Shown: in pieces, positions 23,211 through 31,646 of the stretch
Numbering within the stretch: the stretch's first letter is position 1
Layout: every line of letters starts with the position of its first letter
Assembly (NCBI GenBank): GCA_016841605.1
Contig: JAENYV010000017.1
Coordinates: 1 to 64,000, forward strand
Direction of reading: 5' to 3'
From: Dethiobacter alkaliphilus
Lineage (GTDB): Bacteria; Bacillota; Dethiobacteria; DTU022; UBA8154
DNA length: 64,000 nucleotides
Program-made: the position numbers and the translations under genes
Notes under the pieces: generated by a model
Told to the model about the DNA's origin: nothing
Seen by the model: the letters and a program-made list of their open reading frames with translations, nothing else
Databases searched by the model: none

Positions 23211-23312
23211 AATCCACCCCCTTTTCATTTCTTTATCTATCTTAACCCATCATAAGGCATCATGTCAAGGGGGATTCCAAAAACTTTCCAAAACTTTTTT
23301 GCATGATTTAAC

Positions 23313-23915
23313 TTAATTCGCTCTGGGAGCCGCACCGGTTACAGCATCTATATCCGCACCAGAAGTTTTCTTAAAATAACTACCGGCAGAATCAAACAAA
23401 TTATAAAGCATTGAATTCCTGCGGCCATCATCAACAACTTGTTCCTGCGGCTGCTGTGTGCCACGGTCTTCGACCGGCTTTACTTGACTGGCCGTTCCGG
23501 CCTTGCCCGAAACAGAGGTGGAGACAGAAGCTGGGGCAACTATATCAATTACCTGGAGAGTTGCTATCCTAATTTGTTTTAGTGTAATGCTGAACCCGAA
23601 ACCCTGCAGGTTGGTTTTCACATGCTTGGTAGAAAATGACTCTATCATCATGTTGTTAAGAACATTTCTTCCTATATACTTAAGTAACTGTCGATCATTG
23701 CGGTAATTACGAAGCTGTTCGAGCTTTTGGGCGGCGTCAGGACCGGTAACTACTCCGGAGAAAGTAAATGAAATAGGCAGATTCCGGGCATGATCAGCGA
23801 CATCCTGGCCGCGCTCGACCGGCTTTTCGGTTATGAGGTTATTAAATTCAGGAGATTCCTCTTCTACAACATCAATTTCAATATCTTCCAGCAAAACTCT
23901 TGGCATTTTTACCAA
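23313..23915 (-). CDS. Dit-like distal tail/baseplate protein
   Basis: 200 aa. The middle (VERGQDVADHARNLPISFTF, then SGVVTGPDAAQKLEQLRNYR and LKYIGRNVLNNMMIESFSTK) fits the Dit-like N-terminal family that follows the tape measure gene. The C-terminal 60 residues are Gln/Ser-rich (QQPQEQVVDDGRRNS) and probably disordered. A plus-strand promoter overlaps its 5' end. Confidence 0.6.
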   Translation of the reverse strand: MVKMPRVLLEDIEIDVVEEESPEFNNLITEKPVERGQDVADHARNLPISFTFSGVVTGPDAAQKLEQLRNYRNDRQLLKYIGRNVLNNMMIESFSTKHVKTNLQGFGFSITLKQIRIATLQVIDIVAPASVSTSVSGKAGTASQVKPVEDRGTQQPQEQVVDDGRRNSMLYNLFDSAGSYFKKTSGADIDAVTGAAPRAN

Positions 23916-23928
23916 CTCCTGTTAAAAT
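23900..23928 (+). promoter_or_regulatory. Promoter of the membrane-protein moron
   Basis: TTGGCA at 23900-23905 and TAAAAT at 23923-23928, 17 apart, on the plus strand. The next gene follows after GGAGGTGATTAAGTT. Confidence 0.6.
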
Positions 23929-23953
23929 TAGGGTAAATGGAGGTGATTAAGTT

Positions 23954-25168
23954 ATGTTGGAAAAATTTATATCCTATTGGCATAAACAAAGCATGGCTAA
24001 AAAGATAATTATTTTAGTTGTAGGTTTTTTTCTAATATGGCTTTACTTCTCAATAACCGCTGTTTTTGCAGCTTTATTTATGGTCCTAACGATATTTTTT
24101 GCCCTTGCTTTTATAGCAGGAAAGGTAAAGTTTTTAAAGATAGAAAATAGGAAAACAAGCCTTATTGCGCTTGCTTTGTCATTTCTTATGTTTATTTTTT
24201 CGATAGCGTTGATTCCAAAAACTGAAAAATCAGGTGAACAAAGTATTGCAAAAGGAGACCGGGATTCAATACTATATTCGATCTTAAATGGTAAAGACGA
24301 AGAAAATAGGAAAATCTGTGAAGTATACATAAATATGAGTTACAAAATTGACGGCAATACTTTAAAAGCTATTGGTGATACTAATTTACTTGATGGGGCG
24401 ATAGGATATATAAATATAAATGTATATAATCCGAACGGTACATACAACGATCAGATTATTAAGATAGAAGATTTTGAAAAAGAATTTATTGTTAAAGATA
24501 ATAACTTTACCTGTACTTATGGATTACTAACTATTTCAACACCTTTTATAATTGATTTTGAAATAAACTTACATCCCTATTCTGATACTCAGTCTTTAAA
24601 AGTAAAAAATATTTATGGGCAGAACTTTATGAACCTTACCGGAGAAGATGTCTTGGAAATTGTGCCTTTAGATTCACAAAAACATAAAGAAATTAACCTT
24701 AAATATGAAGTATTGGTAAGTAATAATGATCTACAATTCAATAAATTAATTACTAAATCAAGATCTACTACTAATATAAATTATGAAGAAATAGTCAAAT
24801 TTTTTGAATACCAAGGTTACAATTTTAACGAAATACATATTCAAAATAAAATCATTGGCCAAAATAGTACCGGTGGCATTATAGAATTAATTATGGAAAA
24901 AGGTAAAATAAAAGAAGTTAGCCTCGCTTTGCCGATGCCTAGCGAAACAGATCAAGAATTAGCAAATAAATTGGATTTACTTTTAACGTTTGTTAGCCTA
25001 ACAAATCCAAATTGGGAAGAAGGTGAAAGTTGGATTTCAAAAAAATTAACTGATATATTTAACAATAAGTCGTATAGACCTGTAACCATAGAACATAACA
25101 ATAAACAAGTATCTGTTACTTTTTTTGACTATTCTGACGCTGTTTTAATATCTGTTATGGGAATATAA
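23954..25168 (+). CDS. Membrane protein with large extracytoplasmic part, moron
   Basis: 404 aa. Residues ~16-75 contain two to three hydrophobic helices (KKIIILVVGFFLIWLYFSIT, AVFAALFMVLTIFFALAFIA, TSLIALALSFLMFIFSIALI). The remaining ~310 residues are a polar β/α domain rich in Asn and Ile. It is AT-rich and opposite to the surrounding late operon, with its own promoter, so it can be expressed in the lysogen. I recognise no family. Phage morons of this shape often affect the host envelope or exclude other phages (inference). Confidence 0.6.
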   Translation: MLEKFISYWHKQSMAKKIIILVVGFFLIWLYFSITAVFAALFMVLTIFFALAFIAGKVKFLKIENRKTSLIALALSFLMFIFSIALIPKTEKSGEQSIAKGDRDSILYSILNGKDEENRKICEVYINMSYKIDGNTLKAIGDTNLLDGAIGYININVYNPNGTYNDQIIKIEDFEKEFIVKDNNFTCTYGLLTISTPFIIDFEINLHPYSDTQSLKVKNIYGQNFMNLTGEDVLEIVPLDSQKHKEINLKYEVLVSNNDLQFNKLITKSRSTTNINYEEIVKFFEYQGYNFNEIHIQNKIIGQNSTGGIIELIMEKGKIKEVSLALPMPSETDQELANKLDLLLTFVSLTNPNWEEGESWISKKLTDIFNNKSYRPVTIEHNNKQVSVTFFDYSDAVLISVMGI

Positions 25169-25171
25169 ATA

Positions 25172-27259
25172 TTATCTTTCAACCAACGCCGGTCTGGCCT
25201 TCCCTTTTTGTCTGAAAAAATCATCGATCCATTCGGGGCCATAAATTTGAAGCATCTTTTTAAACATGACGGCTAATTCCCGGCCTTCACTGGTACTTAC
25301 AGCACTATGCCCCAAATGGATTTCGTTAATGATAGTTATGCTTTCCGCTCCTCCCGTAGCAGTAGTCGTTATGGCTGACCTACCGTTTCCAGGACTTACG
25401 TCTACTTCAGGCATCATCTGTTTTAATTTCCTACCGAGGCTCAAGCCCCCTGCCTGGTCAATACCATCCTGAATAGTGTTGACAATATTTCCGCCCGCCT
25501 CCATGATGTCAGTCAGCGGTCCCATTTTAGGAGGACTGAAAGGCAGCATATCTCTTACGCTCTGCAGCCCTTCGGCAAATATAGTTTTCAACCTATCGCC
25601 GATATCTCCAATGCCCTCCATAATCCGATCGGGGAGAGCAAAAAAACCTTCGACTAGATCGTCAATCTTTTGCAGTCCCCACTCTTTCCATTCTTCAAAC
25701 TTACCGATAGCCCAGTCAAGAGGCTGGGAAATCATTAACTTTATACCATCCCATATCTGGCCTGTAGAATCAACTAAGCCCTGGAAACCTTCCTCAAGCA
25801 TTGTCCAATCACCGGTAAAAATGCCCCAGATGAGACCAAAGCCCGCTTTAAAAAGGTTTGCCAAGTAAGACAGCCAGCCTCCGAACATTATTCCCATTCC
25901 ATTTACTAAATTAGCCAACCATCCTTCACCTTCACCCCATGCACCCTTAATCCAGTTCCAGATACCGACAAAGAAATCGCCTATTAATTGAAGACCTGAT
26001 ATTATATCTTCCCTGAATTCCTGGAAAGAATAATCGAAGCCTAAAAAATCCATAGTTGCGTCAAAAAGACTTTCTGTTATACTGTCGCCCAGCCCCCCGA
26101 AGGCCACGATCAGGTCATCAATGATTAAAACAGCGGCCGCTCCGATCGCAGCAAATTTCAAAACCGGTAAAAATAGAGGTTTTAGTAAACCTAAAACTTT
26201 GACGAGGCCGAGTCCCCCGGTGACAACGCTACCAATGGCGACAGCCCAGCCCAGGAACTCTAATACCCGCTGGCCGAGGGGGTCTTTTTGCATTTCTTTA
26301 AATAGGTCTGAAAATAAACCTAACATTGCATTGGCTGGTTCAAGTAAAGGCCCCCCCATAACCTCTTCGATGTTGCCGAGCTCACTACGGAAAATGCCCA
26401 TCTGAGCGCCTGAAGTTTCGAGATAGTCGCCATAGTTTTCTACGCTTTTGTTCATAAAATCCTGTAAACCGGTGGCAATTAACAATTCCTTATCATACCG
26501 ATCCCAATCCATAATACTTCGAGTCATTTCAAAACCTAATTTGTTAAATGTCTCTTCTGTAATAACATCCATATCCATAAGCTGCCGAATTGCACCATAT
26601 TCCATTGCCCGGCCTAGTTCACGCATTACCTGACCAATGCTATAACCCGTTTTTGCGGAAACAACCGCAGCTGCTTCCATATTATCTGTAATAAACTTTA
26701 CACCAGCGCCTACAACAAAAGCTTGATTAGCGGCAGCATAGAGTTCCCCTTCAGCGTGCAAGCCGTGAGAAAGTTCTTTTGTGCGTTGCACAACATCGTT
26801 AAGCCCTTCGAAACCGCCTTCGGCTTCATCGGCAAACCATTTAGCCCTAAACTGAGCAGTCTCAAGTGCTGATGCGGCGTCATAAAAAACACGGGTAAAC
26901 TCAAAAGAAGCGATAGCCGCCATACCGGCACTTATAGCACTCATAGCCTGGCTGCCAAGCTCGCCCATGCGCTCCAGAGCTCCACCGGCAGCATCAAAGC
27001 TTTGCCTCGCCTCATCCCCGCTTCGGAGCGACTCATCGCCGAGCCCACGGACACTTCCACTTGTGTTGTCTGCGGCTCCGCCCATGTCCTCAAATGCTGC
27101 AGCCCCGTTCTCTCCGACATCCATAACCTGGGCATCCAGATCATCCATGCGGTCAACAAGCTCATCGGTCGCTTCGTTAGCTTCGAAAAGCGGATCGTTT
27201 TCGATATCAAAATCTATTTCTATAAGCAAATTTCTTTCAGCATCAGCCAACCTTGCCAC
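25172..27259 (-). CDS. Tail tape measure protein
   Basis: 695 aa. Helical N-terminal part, then a central hydrophobic cluster (WAVAIGSVVTGGLGLVKVLG, FLPVLKFAAIGAAAVLIIDD), repeated Trp-rich helices (GIWNWIKGAWGEGEGWLANL) and a C-terminal LPFSPPKMGPLTDI motif typical of tape measure ends. It follows the frameshifted chaperone, with which its start overlaps by 17 bases. Length sets tail length: about 1.5 Å per residue gives roughly 100 nm. Confidence 0.9.
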   Translation of the reverse strand: MARLADAERNLLIEIDFDIENDPLFEANEATDELVDRMDDLDAQVMDVGENGAAAFEDMGGAADNTSGSVRGLGDESLRSGDEARQSFDAAGGALERMGELGSQAMSAISAGMAAIASFEFTRVFYDAASALETAQFRAKWFADEAEGGFEGLNDVVQRTKELSHGLHAEGELYAAANQAFVVGAGVKFITDNMEAAAVVSAKTGYSIGQVMRELGRAMEYGAIRQLMDMDVITEETFNKLGFEMTRSIMDWDRYDKELLIATGLQDFMNKSVENYGDYLETSGAQMGIFRSELGNIEEVMGGPLLEPANAMLGLFSDLFKEMQKDPLGQRVLEFLGWAVAIGSVVTGGLGLVKVLGLLKPLFLPVLKFAAIGAAAVLIIDDLIVAFGGLGDSITESLFDATMDFLGFDYSFQEFREDIISGLQLIGDFFVGIWNWIKGAWGEGEGWLANLVNGMGIMFGGWLSYLANLFKAGFGLIWGIFTGDWTMLEEGFQGLVDSTGQIWDGIKLMISQPLDWAIGKFEEWKEWGLQKIDDLVEGFFALPDRIMEGIGDIGDRLKTIFAEGLQSVRDMLPFSPPKMGPLTDIMEAGGNIVNTIQDGIDQAGGLSLGRKLKQMMPEVDVSPGNGRSAITTTATGGAESITIINEIHLGHSAVSTSEGRELAVMFKKMLQIYGPEWIDDFFRQKGKARPALVER

Positions 27260-27455
27260 CTCCTTTAGGCTTTTTGAGCGGTTTGGAAGTAAGTAAATCT
27301 ATTGCCGCATTAGCTTCCGTTAACTCATCGTAGTCTTTTTCTATTTCCCTCGCTGCTTCATAGCCTAAATACAGCGCAACCTTCCAAAATAGCAGGTTAC
27401 GCCGGGCTCTTCTCTTGTAAAATTCTCTACCTTTGTTTTCGCGAGGGGTTAAGAA
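27243..27455 (-). CDS. Tail assembly chaperone, frameshift extension (T part)
   Basis: This frame runs from the slippery site at 27454-27459 to the stop at 27243 and contains FLTPRENKGREFYKRRARRN, LLFWKVALYLGYEAAREIEK and KPLKKPKGGGKVG. It has no start of its own: the upstream ATG at 27503 is within the coding frame of the first part. Ribosomes must shift by +1 or -2 from the first frame; the resulting fusion is about 149 aa. Confidence 0.7.
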   Translation of the reverse strand, partial: FLTPRENKGREFYKRRARRNLLFWKVALYLGYEAAREIEKDYDELTEANAAIDLLTSKPLKKPKGGGKVG

Positions 27456-27690
27456 AAAAGTCTGCTTCCCGAAGTAACTTATCGAACTCCTCCGGTTTTT
27501 CATCGAAATCTTCTATTTTAACCTTTGGTTGCACAACGATATGCTCAAACAGCGCTTCGGAATATTGCAGCTTATTTAAACTGCCGTTACTGTTGGTGCA
27601 GTCGTCAAGTATTTGCAATCTGGCCCTAATACCCGGATGTTGCAAAGTATACTCAGTATCGCCAATCTTTACTTTTTTTTGTTTGGCCAT
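27427..27690 (-). CDS. Tail assembly chaperone, first part (XkdN-like)
   Basis: 87 aa. VKIGDTEYTLQHPGIRARLQ and ALFEHIVVQPKVKIEDFDEK match XkdN-like tail chaperones of Mu/PBSX-type phages. It lies just upstream of the tape measure gene. A run of six T on its mRNA strand (27459-27454) comes 9 codons before its stop, at the start of the overlap with the second frame. Chaperone pairs with programmed frameshifts here are widespread; phage Mu uses -2. Confidence 0.75.
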   Translation of the reverse strand: MAKQKKVKIGDTEYTLQHPGIRARLQILDDCTNSNGSLNKLQYSEALFEHIVVQPKVKIEDFDEKPEEFDKLLREADFFLNPSRKQR

Positions 27691-27797
27691 GAGAATTAAA
27701 TCCTCCTTGTCAAGGCGGCTTTACCTTGAATTATAATTAAAATATTTTAATGTCCTGTTCTAATGTTTCTCAAAATGCTTTTATACTTTTTACGCTT

Positions 27798-28199
27798 TTA
27801 CCCTTCCGTCTGGTCATAATCGGCTACCTTAATAACCCATTCTCGCTCGCTTATTTCGTCAGAACCTTCCCAGCTGGCCGGTTTTTCGATCCAGCATTCA
27901 TTGCCCCCGGCCTTAAAATTGCCATTCCCGTCGATGACTTGCACCGGAAACATATCCTTGGATCGAGCCTTCCCGCTCAGATATCCATTGCTCGGACTTG
28001 TACTTTTGGTCGTTAACGTAATTGTCCCTATCGGATTTGCATTACGCGCCCGGCTGACCTCACCCTGAGCTCCTACATAAGTCGAATAGTTTTCCTCGTC
28101 TTTTTCGCATTCGACAAAGGATCCTTCAGCAAAACCGGTAATAAAAATACCGTCAATGATAACGGTGACTAACCGGGGATCATAATTTTCTACAGACAT
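27798..28199 (-). CDS. Tail tube protein (DUF3277-like)
   Basis: 133 aa. VTVIIDGIFITGFAEGSFVE, CEKDEENYSTYVGAQGEVSR, PIGTITLTTKSTSPSNGYLS and DMFPVQVIDGNGNFKAGGNE match DUF3277-type tube proteins that follow DUF3383 sheaths in Mu-like tails. It forms the inner tail tube. A 30-bp repeat tract separates it from the sheath gene. Confidence 0.75.
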   Translation of the reverse strand: MSVENYDPRLVTVIIDGIFITGFAEGSFVECEKDEENYSTYVGAQGEVSRARNANPIGTITLTTKSTSPSNGYLSGKARSKDMFPVQVIDGNGNFKAGGNECWIEKPASWEGSDEISEREWVIKVADYDQTEG

Positions 28200-28260
28200 T
28201 AATATCTCCCTCCTAATGTCTCCCTAATGTCCAGTGTCCTAACTCGAACTGCTAAGCCAA

Positions 28261-28347
28261 ACCCGGACCACTAAATCTGATCTACTTCAAACCCGGATCA
28301 CTAAATCCGATCTACTTCAAACCCGGATCACTAAACCTGGATCACTC
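28261..28347. repeat. 30-bp tandem repeats between sheath and tube genes
   Basis: Units begin ACCCGGACCACTAAATCTGA (28261), ACCCGGATCACTAAATCCGA (28291) and ACCCGGATCACTAAACCTGG (28321, partial); the full units end TCTACTTCAA. The sheath stop codon lies within the third unit. Confidence 0.75.
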
Positions 28348-29665
28348 CGTGAACTTCAACGCTATGCACAGCACCGCCGATTGTGAAGCTAAAATCAACA
28401 TCCGGCAAAACCCTCTGCGCCCGCTGCACAGCTGGTATATCAGCCCTGCTCGGCGCCGTAACCTCATAGATACCGTTTCCGTCGTCATCAAGCGCAATGA
28501 TTCCCTGGTCAGTGGCCAGTTTCAGAACCGATTCCACTTCAGCTACTACCATAGCAATTCCCCGGTGGTCATAAGGCAGTTTCGAAGTAGTAAACAATAA
28601 CCTGCTAATTCCTTCCGCGATCCGTGCTTCAACCCAATCCTGAGAGCGAATCACATCGATATATTCGCCGCTCGTTACCTTGCCCTCGGACGTTTGATTA
28701 ACTCCGTATTTCTGCACATAGGTATTGACATAAGCATCGTGCAGATCGTTTACTTCTGTAGTTGTCACGTCTGCGGGAACAATACCGTCCAGAGTCTTAA
28801 ATTTCCAGGTGATGCTGCCCGGGTCTTCCGGAGCGCCGCGGCCAACCCATGCGGCATCGGGATAGCTACTGGGATCGTCATGATAGATTATCGCTGTCCG
28901 GTCGCTTAGCAAAGACACCGCAAGTATAATGGTATTCGCTACTGTATCATTCGGGCACGCAAAATAAAGCTTTTTGTTTGCGGCTGCCCACGTAGACAAC
29001 TCTGTAATTTCTGCTGTATCCTGTTCAACTGTTAACAAGAAATACCAGTCGTTATTAGTTTCAATTAGCTGATCCAACGCCGCACTTAAGCCGCCGGTAC
29101 CGCCTGCAAGGACAGCAGACTTGCCCAAATCATCAGCAATAGTAATGGCTCCTGACTCCACAACAGCAGAATCAAAACCAGTTATATCTCCGATAGCTGC
29201 GGCAATGTCCGCCGCGGTGCTGTCTGCGCCGCCGAAGTCAACAGTGATTCGTTTTGCGGCAGCGTTCAGCGTAGCAGATAGACCACCGCTCTCGCTATCC
29301 GTCAGCAACACTTCCCATCCGTTTCCGGCCAGGCCGTCATAGGCTCCTTCTGCAGTAGCGGTCACGGAAAAAGCCGCCGTGCTTTCTGCCGTCAGCGTGG
29401 CGGTTGCCTGGGCCAGCGTTTTAACTAGCCCTACTACTGCAACTTTTGCCGGACTGGGACTTTGCGCAAATATTGCCGACGCCATAGCATACACGTCCGT
29501 CCCCGAAGCAAACCCGGCGTTCGCCACCTCGGTCAAAGAAGCGCACTCGGCATAATCTACCGCGCCGCCGGTATCTACAATAAGCGGCAGCCCGAACCCC
29601 GTCTGGGTAAGCGCTGCCGTCTCACGGGTGATAACGATCTCAACATCGCTCATGTTTATCTTCAC
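28331..29665 (-). CDS. Tail sheath protein, DUF3383 type, with inserted β-domain
   Basis: 444 aa. VEIVITRETAALTQTGFGLP at the start and TSKLPYDHRGIAMVVAEVES with YVNTYVQKYGVNQTSEGKVT in the C-terminal half are DUF3383 sheath features. Residues ~90-205 hold an inserted β-rich domain (AFSVTATAEGAYDGLAGNGW ... ADSTAADIAAAI) that resembles repeats in the decoration protein at 33.5-34.7 kb. The sheath contracts to drive the tube into the host. A second ATG four codons downstream (MSDVEIV) could be the true start. Confidence 0.85.
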   Translation of the reverse strand: MKINMSDVEIVITRETAALTQTGFGLPLIVDTGGAVDYAECASLTEVANAGFASGTDVYAMASAIFAQSPSPAKVAVVGLVKTLAQATATLTAESTAAFSVTATAEGAYDGLAGNGWEVLLTDSESGGLSATLNAAAKRITVDFGGADSTAADIAAAIGDITGFDSAVVESGAITIADDLGKSAVLAGGTGGLSAALDQLIETNNDWYFLLTVEQDTAEITELSTWAAANKKLYFACPNDTVANTIILAVSLLSDRTAIIYHDDPSSYPDAAWVGRGAPEDPGSITWKFKTLDGIVPADVTTTEVNDLHDAYVNTYVQKYGVNQTSEGKVTSGEYIDVIRSQDWVEARIAEGISRLLFTTSKLPYDHRGIAMVVAEVESVLKLATDQGIIALDDDGNGIYEVTAPSRADIPAVQRAQRVLPDVDFSFTIGGAVHSVEVHGVIQV

Positions 29666-30177
29666 GTCCTTTCAATGTCTATCTCTACCGATTCTATTGT
29701 CTCCACGGTTCGCTTCAATTCGCTCACTACACGCAACACTACGTCGAACCCCTGCCGCCGCTCGTAATCGTTGATTATCAAAGTATCCCGGGGCTGAACC
29801 GACATGAGCCTGGATACGATAATCCCCTTTTCAGCAAGATATTCATAGCCATAAAAAGAAAACCAACTGTGCGCCTTCAGGGCCAGCTGGTGAGATTCGT
29901 CGCTGTTTTTGCTGTAGGTAGTTATGGAAAGGGTCATCGTATCATGGCTTATTCGGGTATATTCGTAATCATGTTCCCATGCCGGATCTTTGCTTTCTAC
30001 TAAGGAACCTGTCTCAATAGGTTGCCCCCCTTGAGGATTGAACGGAACTATAAACTTATAAGCCAGAAATGGATAAGGTGGTTTCTTTTTGATGTGTTCC
30101 ATCTCACAGATAATCAGCTCCATAAACCCGTGCAGGCCGTTAATAACATCATCCCTTATCTGAGCAAAGTCGATCAT
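29662..30177 (-). CDS. Phage neck terminator protein (LIC_12616-like)
   Basis: 171 aa. FMELIICEMEHIKKKPPYPF, LAYKFIVPFNPQGGQPIETG, SITTYSKNSDESHQLALKAH and VIEIDIERT-like end fit the neck terminator family between tail completion and sheath genes. It overlaps both neighbours by 4 bases. It caps the tail at the neck. Confidence 0.75.
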   Translation of the reverse strand: MIDFAQIRDDVINGLHGFMELIICEMEHIKKKPPYPFLAYKFIVPFNPQGGQPIETGSLVESKDPAWEHDYEYTRISHDTMTLSITTYSKNSDESHQLALKAHSWFSFYGYEYLAEKGIIVSRLMSVQPRDTLIINDYERRQGFDVVLRVVSELKRTVETIESVEIDIERT

Positions 30178-30548
30178 CCAGCTTCACCTCCAGCACCACC
30201 TACCCTGACTATGAAATATATTCGCAGTCCACTAGCCACCAGGGAATAATCCTTTTCCTGCTGCACGGTGTAATGCTTGCTGTCCCGCTCGTCAATAATC
30301 TTCTGACCATGCTCCAGCTCCCGGTGAATGTAAATTTTCCGGTCGTGGCGGGTATAGGTGCCGCCTTCGCCATACTGGATGTCATCGTTAGTGAGAGGTA
30401 AAATCACAGCACGGGCGGAGACGCTTTGAGGATCGCTCTGATAAACGTATTCGTTGCTTTCCGTGCTCCATTCCCCGGGATGCTCTATGATGGTTATGTT
30501 ATGCTCCAGCTCTTCAAGCACATCCTGGAAGTCCAAACCGTTAAGCAT
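30174..30548 (-). CDS. Head-tail connector-type protein, unknown family
   Basis: 124 aa with alternating β-strands (TRHDRKIYIHRELEHGQKII, HYTVQQEKDYSLVASGLRIY, FIVRVGGAGGEAG). Position between the tail-completion gene and the neck terminator suggests a connector. The 4-base overlap with the terminator gene supports co-translation. Confidence 0.6.
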   Translation of the reverse strand: MLNGLDFQDVLEELEHNITIIEHPGEWSTESNEYVYQSDPQSVSARAVILPLTNDDIQYGEGGTYTRHDRKIYIHRELEHGQKIIDERDSKHYTVQQEKDYSLVASGLRIYFIVRVGGAGGEAG

Positions 30549-30597
30549 CCGGCCTCACATCCTTCAGGCATTTATTTATTGCTAAGGCTAAACATCA

Positions 30598-30747
30598 TCA
30601 ACCGTCATCTTCTGCCTGTTCGTCAGATATTACTTGGGTTATTTCTATTGTTTCTCTAGATAGACTTTTAAAATGTCTCTCCATGCTTTTTAACCTACCA
30701 TCAATTGATTTTAGAATTTTTGCTATCTCTTTAAGTGCTTTCTCCAT
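30598..30747 (-). CDS. Small helical phage protein, unknown
   Basis: 49 aa, ATG after GGGAGGATAGAACT. The product (KALKEIAKILKSIDGRLKSM, ERHFKSLSRETIEITQVISD) is one long amphipathic helix with an acidic end. It lies between connector genes. Function unknown. Confidence 0.55.
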   Translation of the reverse strand: MEKALKEIAKILKSIDGRLKSMERHFKSLSRETIEITQVISDEQAEDDG

Positions 30748-30776
30748 AGTTCTATCCTCCCGGTTTATAAGAAATT

Positions 30777-31289
30777 TTATCGTCCTACCACCCGATAGGT
30801 AATTGAGGAAATAAGTCTCCCCGTATCGATTAAAGGCGAAGATGACCCTTTCCGTTCTATGGTCATTGAGCTCAAGGGCGGATCGCTGAGACTCCTCAGC
30901 TTGTTCTGTATCCGGGAAACCAACCAGGTCCCGATACGTTCATAAAAATCATTCGGGCTTAGCTTCAAATTGATTACATGCTGCAGAAGCCTCTCAATGG
31001 CACTGATTAGATCCCTCTCATTCTCATCGAAGCCTGAGCGCATAAACGACCGTTCCGGAATATTAATTTCTTTGGTATCAGGGCTTAAGGGGTACCCCTG
31101 CCAGCGAAACCAACCGCGCATTTTCTCTGTGACTTCAATTCTGCAACCAAATTCATGCACCCGAGCGATCATAAGAATATGAGAATCATCATCTCCAAAA
31201 ATTCCTATTTCAACAGACAATCCCGTCAATTTCCCCAGGATTTTTGTAATATCCGGTATTTTGTTTTTGTCTCGAATTTTTACCGCCAT
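30777..31289 (-). CDS. Virion morphogenesis/tail completion protein (Mu gpG-like)
   Basis: 170 aa. VSVEIGIFGDDDS-type strand near 25, PERSFMRSGFDENERDLISA, and NPPLS-like DPPLSSMTIERKGSSSPLID with TGRLISSITYRVVGR at the end are typical of HK97-gp10/Mu gpG-type tail completion proteins. It acts at the head-tail joint. It starts at the last base of the DUF4054 gene. Confidence 0.75.
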   Translation of the reverse strand: MAVKIRDKNKIPDITKILGKLTGLSVEIGIFGDDDSHILMIARVHEFGCRIEVTEKMRGWFRWQGYPLSPDTKEINIPERSFMRSGFDENERDLISAIERLLQHVINLKLSPNDFYERIGTWLVSRIQNKLRSLSDPPLSSMTIERKGSSSPLIDTGRLISSITYRVVGR

Positions 31290-31618
31290 TACATCACCTG
31301 CAGCAGCTGGCCGCCCCTGGCCTTGCGCAGAAGCCGCCTGTATTCTTGACCGTATTCGGTACCGTCCAGGTTCTTCCCTTGAACCCTGTTATAACTGGCC
31401 GACAAGTCACTGACTTTTTTATTTGTTGGACGCGCAATATCGAGCGTGGCCAGGTGAACAGCAAGGTAACGCTGCAGCCGTTCCTGGTATTTCGCCGGAA
31501 TTGCATAATCAGAAAGCTCCGCTTTGGCGTCATCAATATACATCTGGACTATTTCCGGATCAAGTTTGCTCAGATGCTTAGCGATTCCCTTAACCTTTGC
31601 TACCGTAGTATCCGCCAC
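31289..31618 (-). CDS. DUF4054-type head-tail adaptor
   Basis: The GTG at 31618 follows GGGGGAGGTGG and gives 109 aa: LDPEIVQMYIDDAKAELSDY, KYQERLQRYLAVHLATLDIA, NRVQGKNLDGTEYGQEYRRL. This is the DUF4054 head-tail connector layout. The frame is open upstream to 31810, but that part lies over the preceding gene in another frame and is not translated from a good start. Confidence 0.7.
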   Translation of the reverse strand: MADTTVAKVKGIAKHLSKLDPEIVQMYIDDAKAELSDYAIPAKYQERLQRYLAVHLATLDIARPTNKKVSDLSASYNRVQGKNLDGTEYGQEYRRLLRKARGGQLLQVM

Positions 31619-31646
31619 CTTAAAGCCACCTCCCCCCTTACTCCAC

